Source: Metellina segmentata
Lineage: Eukaryota > Arthropoda > Arachnida > Araneae > Tetragnathidae
Direction: 5' to 3'
DNA: 64,000 nucleotides
Assembly (NCBI GenBank): GCA_947359465.1
Contig: OX375873.1
Location: forward strand, 94,015,478-94,079,477
The notes below the pieces were generated by a model. It searched no databases and was not told the DNA's origin. It saw nothing but the letters and a program-made list of their open reading frames with translations. The position numbers and the translations under genes are program-made. This document shows, piece by piece, positions 35,201-45,112 of the stretch. Numbering within the stretch: position 1 is the stretch's first letter; each line of letters begins with the position of its first letter.

Positions 35201-36216
35201 AAGTGGTATTGGCCAAACTTGCGAAACGCATTTAATGAAAACAGCAATAGCTTCTGATACGATGAAACATATCATGTTCATCACTACGTTGTTGACAGTA
35301 CCTAGCAATCCCTCCAGGTCCAGATGACTACCCTTTTTGCCTTCTCCAACCCGTAAAAGCAACACATCTCAAGTCGACAAAAACCAGTCTTGATGATTAT
35401 TCACTTGATAAGACAGTGGGACCAACTGAACGAAAAAAATCTGAAGTCGCGCTGAGCTGGCGGAACAAACCTGGCGGAAGTTGCCGAGAAGACCATGGGT
35501 ATGTAGGTTTGATGTTGTGCTTTTAATTTTACATTAATTAAAGTTATTTAATTTGTTATTTTAGTCATGTGATTTATTTTAATTGATCCGATGATGACAC
35601 CGGTTAACTTCTTCCATATAAAACATTCATAATTTTTTTTACAGTACAGTACATAGTGTACAGTAGTTTAAAATACAAAATATTAAATCAAATTGAATTT
35701 AATCAGATCACAAATTTAACCATTACTTTTCTATTTCATCATTAAAATCTTCATCATTTTTATGTGTGTTATAATTTTTGTTTTCATGTTTAGTTCCTGA
35801 TACATGACTGGAAAAAATAGAAAAACGTCTAGAGAATTTGAAAGTCATAAAACATCTACTGTATTGTGTTTTCAGGAGATTGAGATAACACAATAGCAAC
35901 AAACTACTCAGGGGACTCTTGTCCGACGTATTTTATGTCTCTGACAATTTTCCGCTATTATATAAACGTCTGATGTATTTTGTATATACTCATCTAGATT
36001 CTCGTCTGATATATTTTGGATATAGAGGATAGAAATTTGAGGATTGGATTGGATGTTTAGGCTTGTGGTGCATGATCCAAAAGAAGAAAAGTTGTGCCAG
36101 ATAGTATTCGGAGATGTCAGTCGGAAGTTCAATACAAAATTTTCTTTATTAATGAAAATATATTAAAAGGTAATTATCATTATCTATAAGTAAACTTAAG
36201 ATAATTATAGGTTATT
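35201..36216. other. Non-coding DNA with a short 36-40 bp repeat
   Basis: GTCTGATGTATTTTGTATAT-type units occur near 35920, 35967 and 36004. No gene is supported. A fragment ending CCATGG|GTATGT near 35500 looks donor-like but lacks a credible exon. Confidence 0.35.
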
Positions 36217-36490
36217 AGTAGTTAATTAACGTCGCATTGGAGCAACACATCGGGCTATCGGTGACGGTCCGGAATCGATCACAAAGGACATCCAAGCACA
36301 ACGCCTCAAAATTTTGAACCACGGTCAAATGACGAAATCACCTGAGCTAGCCCAACTGCTTCAATTTCCACATCACGCCAACTTGAGTACACTTGAGGCC
36401 ACGACATTTAAAGTGGACCATTCCCGTGTACACAATGTTTCTGGCTGGACCATGTTTCGAACTCGCAACTATCTCGTTGTTAATCACTTT
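36217..36490 (-). mobile_element. SINE A/B copy, B-type head
   Basis: The 3' end lies at 36217 (GTTAATTAACGTCGCATTGG on +) and the body includes GGCCACGACATTTAAAGTGG. The head at about 36440-36475 reads, in reverse, GTTGCGAGTTCGAAAC. Confidence 0.8.
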
Positions 36491-37494
36491 TTCTTCTAAT
36501 TGGGATACCGATGCAAAAAGAGAATTAAAGAGGAGTCTTTACAATATGGGATGCTAGTTCCTCTCTTGTTAGTTTGTCGCTCCAGTGTAATTTCTTTTAT
36601 ACACGGTTTATTTAGTAGTGTTTCAGGATTTTGCTTATATTGCCAATCAAAGGTACTGGAAAGCTCAAGCAAAGAACTTAGTTATTCAACTATTATAAAT
36701 AAGTGAAGAAGATTCATTTTAAATCTTTTCAAGTTGAAATGTAAGTAGCTAAGAGGTTTTTGAAGTAATATGTAAGAAATTTTTTTTCCACGTAAGATTC
36801 TTGTTTCTAAAAGCTTCTGTCCAATTACAAAACAAATCAGGACCATAAGCTGAACATCTTAAATACATATGATGAGCTAATTTTACAATCTAATGGTTTA
36901 TTACTCAAAGAAAAGATAAATAATCTCTTTGTATATGATTAGAAAACAACAGAGCACGAGTGAAGTAATTTATATAATTTATCAATTCTTTGGGAAGTAA
37001 TTCTTTGGGAAGTTCCTTTCTTGAGAATTCAAATGCGTCAAACACAGAACAAAGTCAAGTATTTGACACACACAAGGAAAGGTTTTGCTGACTCAGAAGA
37101 GAGAAATATACTTTTGGAAAATGTGAACTTTTCTGCCTACAGCTCGTATTTTGTCCTTGTACACTTTCTAATGCGTTACGATGGTACTTGAAAACCGTAA
37201 ATCTGGCACCTTCTGGTTTAATTTACCCTCGAGTAGCAAAACTGAATCGTCACGCAAGAAGCTACGCTTACCTTAACATTTAATTCCCGCGATTTTAAAA
37301 CTCCCTGAAACATGCAAGTCAGTTATAATAATCCTTTCCCAAGAAATCCTTGAAATTTGTGGAAAGTAAAGTGTTTTGGTATGAAAACGTTTTTTTGCAA
37401 GCTAATTGTAGTAGTGTTTCTACGATAAAACGTGTCTCCTAAACGCGTATTCCGAACTTGACCGTTTGGGTAACGGAAGTAAAATCTTCCCATT
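36491..37494. other. AT-rich non-coding DNA
   Basis: No gene, transposon end or tandem array recognised. Confidence 0.4.
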
Positions 37495-37787
37495 CCACTC
37501 AATTTGTAACCGAAGGGTTGCTGGTTCGAAATTCGACCCAACCTAAAATCTTCGTGCATATGGGATCGGTGTACGTTAAATCTGTCATGGCCTCAAATGT
37601 CCTCACGTTGGGGTGGGAATTTGGAGAATGGTGTGTCGGCTCAAATATTAACTCGTCATCGGATCGCATTTTAAAATGACGAGTTGTTGCCCTTGTATCT
37701 TTCCCTTCGGGATTAATCTCGGACCGTCTCTTTTATACCGTTTTGAAGCTCTAGTGGGACGTTAATTTAACTACCCCCCCCCCCCAT
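37495..37787 (+). mobile_element. SINE A/B copy, B-type head
   Basis: Head CCGAAGGGTTGCTGGTTCGA, body GTTAAATCTGTCATGGCCTC and CCTCACGTTGGGGTGG, then ATCTTTCCCTTCGGGATTAA. The 3' end is followed by a run of 13 C residues in place of the usual CTACCTACC tail. Confidence 0.85.
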
Positions 37788-38190
37788 TCCGTTTGGTTTT
37801 TGTTTACACTGAAAATTCCTTTCATATTCTAGCCGAGGGGTTGGTAAACATTTGAGACGGTAGAGCCAAACCTTCAAATCAATTCAAAAACTATTCGAGA
37901 GCCATAAATATATTTTTACGAATAAGGAAATTAAAGTAATATAGCAAGTCAGACAAAAAATTTATCTCATACATTTTAATTAGTGTGAGCAATGAGCTTG
38001 CATTTCCTTAGTAAATTTCTTCGCACTTGTTGTTATGGGAAAAAAGTATGAATGTTGAATTATTGATTGGTAAAAATGATTACCCACACCGTGATAAAAA
38101 AAAAAGCAGTAATCTGTTTTAATATCCAGTAGGCTAAGTCGATTCGTAAGCCCAAGTGATATACCATTTAGAGTTCTTACGACAGTGAAT
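37788..38190. other. Non-coding DNA, possible single hAT end
   Basis: GGGGTTGGTAAACATTTGAG at about 37837 resembles a hAT terminal repeat, but no partner end was found. The rest is AT-rich. Confidence 0.3.
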
Positions 38191-38490
38191 GGTCGTGATA
38201 GCCCAGTTGAAAGAGCTACGGACTAGCAACTAGAAGGTTGTGAAGAACAATTCAACCAAATACCGTAGGGTATAAAGGGGGGCTGGTGCACGATAAATCT
38301 GTCGTGACCTCAAACGTCCTACCGGTGTAGTGTGGAAGTTAGGAGAGTGGGGTGGCAGCTCAGGTGTGGCCTCGTCATCTTACCGCGGTTCAAAATTACG
38401 TGGTATTGTCCTCGGATCTTTTCCATCGAGACGTCTCCAATAAATCACCGTGTTGGTCCAGAGCGTCTTTAACTATTTACCAACCTACTT
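38191..38490 (+). mobile_element. SINE A/B copy, B-type head
   Basis: Starts GGTCGTGATAGCCCAGTTGA and continues AGAGCTACGGACTAGCAAC. It has the full body and ends in CCAACCTACTTAC. Diverged by many point changes. Confidence 0.85.
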
Positions 38491-38506
38491 ACAATTTAAG
38501 CCTTTT

Positions 38507-38583
38507 CTCAAGAATTCCGGATTGATCCTGGACCAATAGCCCGTTCTCTTGCTCCAGTGCGACGTTTATTAAATACGTACCTT
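38507..38583 (+). mobile_element. SINE A/B 3' end fragment
   Basis: CCGGATTGATCCTGGACCAATAGCCCG...CTCCAGTGCGACGTTTATTAAATACGTACC: a second tail directly behind the copy at 38191-38490, like the tail repeats at 22.9 kb. Confidence 0.7.
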
Positions 38584-38639
38584 TAGAAATTCCCTGCGAT
38601 TTGTAGGTGGTTCATCTTTAAATCCTGCAATCGACTCTC

Positions 38640-38775
38640 CGGTTGCTAAGACGCTACTCTTCCAAACCAGGCTACTGTGTCAACAAATTTTCCTTATTTG
38701 TGTGTATGTCCTTTACTGTGCCTTGTGTTTGTCAGTCGGACACTTGCGTTCTTAAAACCCAACCCTAGAAATCCC
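38640..38775 (+). mobile_element. SINE C remnant
   Basis: Shows ACTGTGTCAACAAATTTTCC, GCCTTGTGTTTG and TTCTTAAAACCCAACCC of the C family. The head is too decayed to identify. Confidence 0.5.
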
Positions 38776-38923
38776 TGAAATATGTGGTTCCGATGCAATC
38801 AGTATAATTTTTAAAAAACGTTAACTTAAAAAGAACGATTTATTTTTCATGTTTTTATATAGATTTCCTGTTTTTATAATGTAATCACTGCCCACGGGAA
38901 TGGATTCGTGGCCTCACTAGCAG

Positions 38924-38930
38924 TATAAAT
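38924..38930 (+). promoter_or_regulatory. TATA box of candidate gene
   Basis: TATAAAT sits about 29 bp upstream of the A of a TCAGT initiator, the canonical arthropod spacing, at the left edge of an abrupt GC-rich, CpG-rich segment. Confidence 0.6.
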
Positions 38931-38950
38931 ATCAAGAAGAGAAACACAGT

Positions 38951-38956
38951 TCAGTA
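38951..38956 (+). promoter_or_regulatory. Initiator (TCAGTA), predicted transcription start at 38953
   Basis: TCAGT is the arthropod initiator consensus, with the A as +1. Together with the TATA box at 38924 and the GC-rich leader that follows, it defines the best core promoter in the window. Confidence 0.6.
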
Positions 38957-40096
38957 TCACTACCGTGAATGATGAGCTATTTCTTTCTTTAAGAACTCGA
39001 ATGTTCAACCAATATTTCCGAAAAAATCCCCGAGAGAAAAACACGAACTCCCCACTTCACTTTTTTTTTTGCTCTCTCCCAGCGGGAACCGCGTTGAGAA
39101 CACATCAAACCGAGCAATTTTTCCGTCGCTTTTCAACCAATTTTTCCACGCACCGTTGGGGGGCGTTGCAAGCGAAGAGAGAGCCGTGGATGAAACGGCG
39201 CCGCCTGAACGTACCACCGAACCAAACGGTGGTCTGGCACGATCAGCCGTAGAACAGCGCGCGTGGGTCCCCCTCTAGGAAAAGCGGCCTCACAACTTAC
39301 AGCCGACAGGCGAAGAAAGCAACCAGCCCGAACCGAGCGCCCGAGACGAAATGCCACTTCGCGAACACTTTCTACCTACGGCCGGCTGTTGACCTTCAAG
39401 CGAAACGAAACAAAAAATAGAAAGAAAAAAAAAGAAAGCGTAAGAGAAGCGCACCTCGGTGTCACGTGATAGAATCAAGTTCAGGGTTCCCCTTCTGTTA
39501 TTCATGGTTCGGAAGAAGACCATCTACTTTCTTTGAGGAAGGAAGTGTTCCAAGTTCGCGAGCGAAAGTTGGGAGTTTTCCCTTCGTCGGTTACAGTTAC
39601 GAAGAGCGGCGGCGGCGATAAAAAGTAATTCGACGTGATTGTTCTTTTAATTTTTTTTTTTCCCGCAGACGATGAAAGCGCGTGGATTCGGTAATCGAAT
39701 TAGGATTTTCGCTGTTTGAAAACCAGATGCCATGTAGTTTGGAAACAAGAAACTTGGTTTAATATATATTCAGATGATAAATTTCGAATTCATCTGTTGA
39801 TCGCACCAAACTGTGAAACCAGCAAACGATTTTCCATTGTTGACATTCGCGAACATTGAATGCAGCACAGAAAGCGAATGTTTAGATAGCGTAACGAGAA
39901 GAAAATGATCTCGGCATTGCTTATTTATTCAAACCCAATTCGTTTATTTTAAATGTGAAAAATATGTGCTTACTGAGACTTTTCAGTTCCAATTTGAAAT
40001 ATTTGTCGCATCATTGGCTGAACATGAGTTGGTGATACAAACTGTTCATCGGACGTTTTAGAAGATTCATTATTTATTAATTTTATCAATATTGGA
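38953..40096 (+). other. Predicted 5' leader of the 40.1 kb gene, CpG-rich
   Basis: From about 39050 to 39620 the sequence is GC- and CpG-rich (GCGGCGGCGGCG near 39607), unlike anything else in the window. No frame reads convincingly as protein, and the several 60-95 codon ORFs overlap on both strands. A strong acceptor (a poly-T tract then CCCGCAG, ending at 39668) and a possible donor (AAAGC|GTAAGAG at 39440) suggest a 229 bp leader intron. An upstream ATG at 39671 opens a 15-codon uORF, which could damp translation. Confidence 0.5.
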
Positions 40097-40223
40097 ATGA
40101 ACATGTTCAATATGCCCGTCATGTTTTATAAATTATTACCAAAGTATGTGGACTTACTGTGCATAATGATAATCATTAGTTGCACTTTAAAATTTTCAAC
40201 ATCTGCAAATTCAGATCCACTGG
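40097..40223 (+). CDS. First coding exon of a secreted or membrane protein
   Basis: The ATG opens 42 codons encoding a classical signal peptide. A short basic/polar N-terminus (MNMFNMPVMFYKLLPKYV) leads to a hydrophobic core near residues 19-30 (DLLCIMIIISCTL). Small residues follow (STSANS), with likely cleavage around Ala35-Asn36. The frame then meets CACTGG|GTAAGTAATC, a near-perfect splice donor in phase 1. Signal-peptide exons ending in phase 1 are typical of modular extracellular proteins such as receptors and adhesion molecules, but the mature domain is not here. The promoter and CpG-rich leader lie just upstream. No credible next exon was found to 64000. The start is the first ATG of the frame; Met3, Met6 or Met9 could also serve. 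Confidence 0.6.
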
Positions 40224-41844
40224 GTAAGTAATCATTTGAATTGTTTTCTTACATTTCAATATTACTGCTATTGAGTTATCGCTAGAAATCCGCAGGGGTC
40301 TTAATAGATACATGAAACGTGCTTATATAGATGTATATAAAACTACTAATTTTCAGAGAACCTAAATTATATTTATACTTCAAAGGAATATAAAACTATT
40401 TTTACGAATAACATTATTAGTCCATATGCAAGCGTATAATATTATTTTGCTTCTAGTCACAAATTGTATGTAATTTATAGATATTTGGAGTTTTTTATGA
40501 TCGAAATATTTTTACAAACAATTTAGAGTGCTGCAAATGCTCATTCATTAATGACATTTAGTAAAATTATTTTATTGTTGACTAACTCGACAATTTTATC
40601 CGATTTTAAATTAAAAGTTCGGAATCGCATAAACTTGTATTACCAAACTGAGCTTAGAATCTAGCAAATAAAATATATTTACTTAATTTACTTCTATCAT
40701 TAAGAATCAGAATTTAATAGAACTTAATGCACAAGAACTTTTTACAAAAAAGGATCAAAATTAATTCAGTTTTATTTTTTAATACAAAAATTTGCTTTAA
40801 TACATGATGAATTGAAAAATTTTACTTTGAAATTCGTTAAAACTTTGTTTTCTATTTTTTAATTTGTTTCAGAACTGTATTTACTTAAATGTTTTGTGAT
40901 ACTTCAATTATTCTGTAATATATTTTCTGCAAAACCAATTCACCGGTCGAATTTGATCTCGTGTTGCAAAAAATGATCGTAGAGTAACAAATACGATTTT
41001 AATCGATGCCGCGTTTATTTGGGAGGTAATAATTTGAGTGTCAACATATTCATCAGTGCAGTTCATGAGAACTGCAACTGTTAATAAAGCAAACATTTGA
41101 TGTTTATTAATCAAATACTTTCATTAAAAATTAAGAATATTTTATTTAGTGGTATTTTTGACTCAACATCTTTATGTGATCGAAGATAAAAAATTTCCTT
41201 TGTATTATTTTAAAATCACTGTTATATTTAGTTCTATTAAAATGTGAACAATTGTGGAATACTTTTAAATCGGATGTCTTGAAATCTTGGGACTTTGAAA
41301 CATTATTCTCAGGAAATTAAAGAACCTTGGAACGATTGTTTTCGCTAATAAGCTTACACTTCGATTGTCACTATTGTTTGTTTTCCGATGAACCCTGCGA
41401 ACATTTTCTGCAGAAAAAACATTTCTATTAAGCAATAAGTCAAGCAACAACAATTTCAGACCATTGTTTAATAAGTTTTTTCTGAATACTGACTTATTAT
41501 TCTTTACTGTTAATTATGTGTTCAGACTCTTCCCGAAATATTCGGAATTGATCTAGGTATTCAATATATTTACAGATAAATTTGTGAATGTAGCAACATC
41601 TGTGTCGAAGCAAAGAAATAAGTTCTGGAACATCACTCGTTTTGATAACTTAATTGAATTTCGACCAACACCCGAAGTCACTTTGATCGATCAGTTTAAT
41701 TTTTTATTGTAATAAAATTGCCTAAAAAGTGTATAATATGTAATATATTGATCGAGGATAAAAAAAATATTTCATAAAAGCTGTTCCAAAAAATAAGCGG
41801 GAAATGAAGTTATACTTACTGCAGTGTAATTCAATTTTCTTATT
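40224..41844 (+). other. Start of large first intron, AT-rich
   Basis: Begins with the donor GTAAGT. It contains no recognisable repeat or exon up to the SINE cluster at 41845. If the gene model holds, everything to the window end could be intron. Confidence 0.4.
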
Positions 41845-41946
41845 CGGTCAACCAACTTGTCTGGTGGTTAGTTAGCCACCAGATCGGAAGGTTCCTGGTT
41901 CGAATCCGGGACAGTGCATGGATGTTTGTAAGCGTATGGTGTAGAG

Positions 41947-42682
41947 CAGTGGTCCCCAGGCCGCGGACCGGTACCGGTCAGTGGATCAAATGATACCGGT
42001 CAGTGAATAATATTAAATTATTTCCATTTTATTTACTTTGGTGTATTTATCTCGGGTTTGTGCGGTTCTTATCTATGAAATGTCCACTCAAATTAGGAGA
42101 CGGTAAATCAGAACTTGAAATTTATTCTGTTACTAGAGCTTCAATTATGATTTCTGAATTCTGTATGTCTCTATTTTCTAATTTTGACAAATGTGACAAC
42201 TGTTTTGAAGTTGGCAGACAAAGTAGCTGCATTTAAATCCAAACTGAAGTTGTGGGGACGGCGCATGAACAGAGGCATTTTGGACATGTTTGGCATTTTG
42301 GACATGTTTCAGACATTAGCGGGGATTTTAGGCGAGACTGAGCCTAAACATTAATTCTCCTAATTGGTGCACGATCACCTGTCTTTGCTTTTAAACGAAT
42401 TCGAGCGCTTCGTGGGTTTTTTGAGGTTGGGAAACTATTTTATTGATTTAGCGTTCTAGTGACCTAAAATGTTAAATCACATTATATTCATTTTTTGGTG
42501 TAACTGTATTTTATTTTGAAGGCATGTTTAAATCCAATTAAATTAACATTATTAAATCAAAACAGTCTAAAATATAAACAATCAACGTATCTCTCCCCCC
42601 CACCCTCTCGTCCCCAGCGGGCTGCGTTAAAATTATCAAACGTTGATCCGGAACGCGGCGATAAAAAGGTTGGGGAGCACTG
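41947..42682 (+). mobile_element. hAT element (736 bp) inserted in a SINE
   Basis: Ends CAGTGGTCCCCAGGCCGCGG and, in reverse from 42682, CAGTGCTCCCCAACCTTTTT. GTGTAGAG is duplicated exactly on both sides (41939-41946 and 42683-42690), the 8 bp hAT signature. Inside is a broken piece of a ZBED5-like transposase, so this is an internally deleted derivative of an autonomous element. Confidence 0.9.
42199..42459 (+). pseudogene. hAT (ZBED5-like) transposase fragment
   Basis: Reads TVLKLADKVAAFKSKLKLWG then RRMNRGILDMF...QTLAGILGETEPKH and a stop. After a frameshift it continues VHDHLSLLLNEFERFV. The order 'K..AF..KL.LW..R...G....F..L' followed by 'LVHDHL..L..EFE.YF' is what I know from the middle of ZBED5/GTF2IRD2-type hAT proteins. 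An 18 bp in-frame direct duplication repeats GILDMF. The BED finger, catalytic triad and C-terminal dimerisation domain are missing. Confidence 0.75.
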
Positions 42683-42806
42683 GTGTAGAGGACTGGTGCA
42701 CCTTAAATACGTCGTGGCCGAAAGTCCTCGGGTTGGTTTGGAGATTGCAGAGTAGGGTGCTAGCTCAGAAGCTGACTCGTTATCTGACCGTGGGTCAATA
42801 TTACGT

Positions 42807-43141
42807 AGGCCGACCAACTGGTACATTGGTTAAGGTGTTAGCCTCTAGATCGGAAGGTTCCTGGTTCGAATCCGGGTCGTCCGGGCATGGATGTTCGTAA
42901 GCGTATGGTGTAGATGCGGCTGGTGCATTTTAAATCTATCGTGGCCGAAAGTCCTCACGTTGGGTAGGTGTGGAAGTATGGAAAGTGGGGTGCCAGCTCA
43001 GGTGTTGCTTCGTCATCTGATCGTGGTTCAAAATAACGAGGTGTTGTCCGCGGATCTTTCCCTTGAGGGACTGATCCCGGACCGTCGACAATAGCCCGTT
43101 GTGTTGCTATAGTACGACGTTAACTAAAATTACCATTACCA
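42807..43141 (+). mobile_element. Inner full-length SINE A
   Basis: GCCGACCAACTGGTACATTG head, GGTTCGAATCC B box, complete body, and 3' tail AAAATTACCATTACCAT. TCAATATTACGT is duplicated at 42795-42806 and 43142-43153, inside the outer SINE body. Two extra bases (AG) precede the usual GCCGACC start. Confidence 0.9.
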
Positions 43142-43251
43142 TCAATATTACGTGGTGTCCTCCGATCTGTCCTCCGTGGGATTTATTCCGGACCTTCGTC
43201 AATAGTCCGTTGTGTTTATCCAGTACGACGTTAATTAGAATACATATCTAC

Positions 43252-43457
43252 CTCAAATGTCCCCACATTGATTTTGTGTTGAAGTTTGGAGAGTGACGTG
43301 CCAATTCAAATGTTAATTATCCATCAGTTCAAAATTTCGAGATGTCCTAAGATTATTTTCAGGGGGGGGGGATCTTCGGACAGGGGTCCTAAGAATCCCC
43401 TGACCGTGGCCAACAGCCCACTGTTGATCTAGTGCGACGTTACTAAACTACATACCT
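43252..43457 (+). mobile_element. SINE A/B body, 5'-truncated
   Basis: Begins within the body (CTCAAATGTCCCCACATTG) directly behind the previous copy's tail, and ends GTGCGACGTTACTAAACTAC. It contains a run of 10 G near 43363 and a local duplication around CCCCTGACCG. Confidence 0.75.
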
Positions 43458-43499
43458 GCAAATCTACATATAAATAGCTGCCCAATTACTTCCTGGTCA

Positions 43500-43690
43500 G
43501 CCAAGGATTGCTTCAGATCAATGGGTTCCCCTCTGCGCCGTCAACCTGCGAGTTGTAAGCAGCACGGATTCGATTTTTCCGTGGATGTAGTGTGTGTAGC
43601 TCAAATGTCCCAGAGATGCGACATCTGACATAATCAAAATTACGAGGCAGTGTCCTTCAGAATTTTCTTTAGGAATTTATCCCGAACATT
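43500..43690 (+). mobile_element. SINE C head joined to SINE A/B tail
   Basis: A C-type head (CAACCTGCGAGTTGTAAGCA...GGATTCGATTTTTCC) leads at about 43600 into an A/B 3' end (CAAAATTACGAGGCAGTGTC, GAATTTATCCCGAACATTCG). It could be a chimera or a truncated insertion within the C copy. Confidence 0.55.
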
Positions 43691-43694
43691 CGCA

Positions 43695-43935
43695 TGGGCA
43701 AGGAACCGACCATCGTGAACAAGGGGACGTGCATTTTAAATCTCGTAGCCTCAAATATCCTCATGTCTGGAGAGGTGCGTTGTAGATTGCGGTGCGAGCT
43801 CACATGTGACCTCGTCATCTGACTATGGTTCAAAATTATGTGGTGTTGGGAAATTTCTGTTCAGATTTGATCAGTGACCGTCACCAATAGCCCATTGTTT
43901 TGCTTCAGTGCAAAATTAATTAAATACTTACCGAT
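43695..43935 (+). mobile_element. SINE A/B copy, 5'-truncated
   Basis: Starts near AAGGAACCGACCATCGTGAAC and includes the body with TCATCTGACTATGGTTCAAAATTA and a diverged 3' end CAGTGCAAAATTAATTAAAT. Confidence 0.75.
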
Positions 43936-43939
43936 CTAC

Positions 43940-43998
43940 CGAGCCATCATCAATAGCCCGTTGATTTGCCCCAGTGCGATGGTAATTAACTACCTCCC
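43940..43998 (+). mobile_element. SINE A/B 3' end fragment
   Basis: CATCATCAATAGCCCGTTGA then CCAGTGCGATGGTAATTAAC and CTACCTCCC; a stacked tail only. Confidence 0.7.
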
Positions 43999-44019
43999 TG
44001 GATGTATTTTTCTCTTTGA

Positions 44020-44275
44020 CATTAGGGTAGCTAGTTCGAATTCAGCCAAAGACCTTCGTGTACAAATGGGGATGGGGCACGTTAAATTCGTCGTGGCCTC
44101 AAATTTCCTCGCGTTAGTGTGGTGTGGAAGTTTATAGAGTGGGGTGCCAGCTCAGGTGTTTCCTCCTCATCTGACCGTGGTTCAAAATTACGTGGTGTCC
44201 TCGGATCTTTCCGTTGGGATTGACCCCGGACCGTCCTCGTTAGCCCGTTTTGTTGCTTCAGTAGACTATTAATTT
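44020..44275 (+). mobile_element. SINE A/B copy, B-type junction
   Basis: Head partly kept (GGGTAGCTAGTTCGAATTC, AAAGACCTTCGTGTACAAA) followed by the complete body (GGGTGCCAGCTCAGGTG, CTGACCGTGGTTCAAAATTA). Confidence 0.8.
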
Positions 44276-44314
44276 TTAAAAATGCATAGATACTTCTTTG
44301 ACAGTAAGACGTTC

Positions 44315-44400
44315 CATGTAAACGTTTGTTTATTTGATGTTTGGTGCAGCTCTTTACCAGATATTGGCCTAGCGCCATAAAACCCAACCCATCTGGTCAG
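44315..44400 (+). mobile_element. SINE C 3' end
   Basis: GTTTGGTGCAGCTCTTTACC...ATATTGGCCTAGCGCCATAA then AACCCAACCC. Confidence 0.65.
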
Positions 44401-44675
44401 CCAACTCGTTACTGTGTATATTAAGAGTGTAATCAACTCTCGCAAAGTTAGCGTTTTATCAGCAATGCTAATCATTACATTTTACACTGGCTAGGCGACA
44501 AAAATATTAAATCAAGCCAAAACGGCACCGCTAACGAGGATTTTACTCTCCTTCACAAACAAATAAGTCATTGCTTTTTTTTCCTTGACACATGTTTTGC
44601 TTTTACATATAGACTTATTGATCGGGGAGCTAGTTCGATTGTGTTCAATTTGCCATTATCAGTTTTCTGTTCGAC

Positions 44676-44960
44676 ACAATTTGACTGGTAGAAAGAAAGT
44701 AGAGATTTTATAACAATAGAAATCCTATTTGGAGTTATTATATTATCCAAAACTAAAAGAGTAACTATTGTAAGATCTTCATAAAAAATGTTTTTATTCA
44801 TCTCTGACCTTAATTTTATGGTAGATTTTGTCTGGTAGAAAGAAAGTAGAGGTTTTATAATAGTAAAATCCTATTTAGATATATTATTATCCCAAACTAA
44901 GAGAGTAACTTTTGTAAGATCCTCACAAAATATGTTATCTCTGACATCAATTTTATGAGC
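44676..44960. repeat. Tandem duplication, 2 x about 147 bp
   Basis: CTGGTAGAAAGAAAGTAGAG starts at about 44685 and 44832. Both copies run through TTTTATAA, ATCCTATTT, GAGTAACT and TGTAAGATC to CTCTGAC...ATTTTATG. Confidence 0.8.
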
Positions 44961-45044
44961 TTTATTTGTACACTGACAAGTTTCAATTTGAAATTATATA
45001 TAGTTAAATTTTATATCAGTGCTCATTTTGATTACAGTAATTTT

Positions 45045-45112
45045 GTTTTCTGCTTGGAGCCGATTGGGCATATGTGGCCAGTGTGCCATCAAACTCAACC
45101 AACCAACATGCT
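45045..45112 (+). mobile_element. SINE C 3' end
   Basis: GGGCATATGTGGCCAGTGTGCCATCAAACTCAACCAACCAAC. The 112-codon ORF reading through it at 45019-45357 is therefore not treated as a gene. Confidence 0.6.

Larger units (their letters stand above)
41845..43252 (+). mobile_element. Outer SINE A copy, interrupted twice
   Basis: The A-type head (GATCGGAAGGTTCCTGGTTC, GCATGGATGTTTGTAAGCGT) spans 41845-41946. The body resumes at 42683-42806 and the 3' part at 43142-43252. A hAT element (41947-42682) and a second SINE A (42807-43141) split it. Each insertion has its own target-site duplication, so the order is outer SINE first. Confidence 0.85.

Noticed and set aside
35400..35520. Exon ending CCATGG|GTATGT
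   Set aside because: No frame of useful length and no convincing acceptor upstream.
38965..39523. Six overlapping 68-95 codon ORFs in the GC-rich segment
   Set aside because: They occupy both strands and several frames at once, as expected where GC-richness removes stop codons. The promoter and acceptor signals make this a non-coding leader.
42557..43094. ORFs of 67-89 codons around the SINE cluster
   Set aside because: Reading frames of SINE A sequence and of the hAT end; a nearly identical frame appears at 34595-34798 because it is the same repeat.
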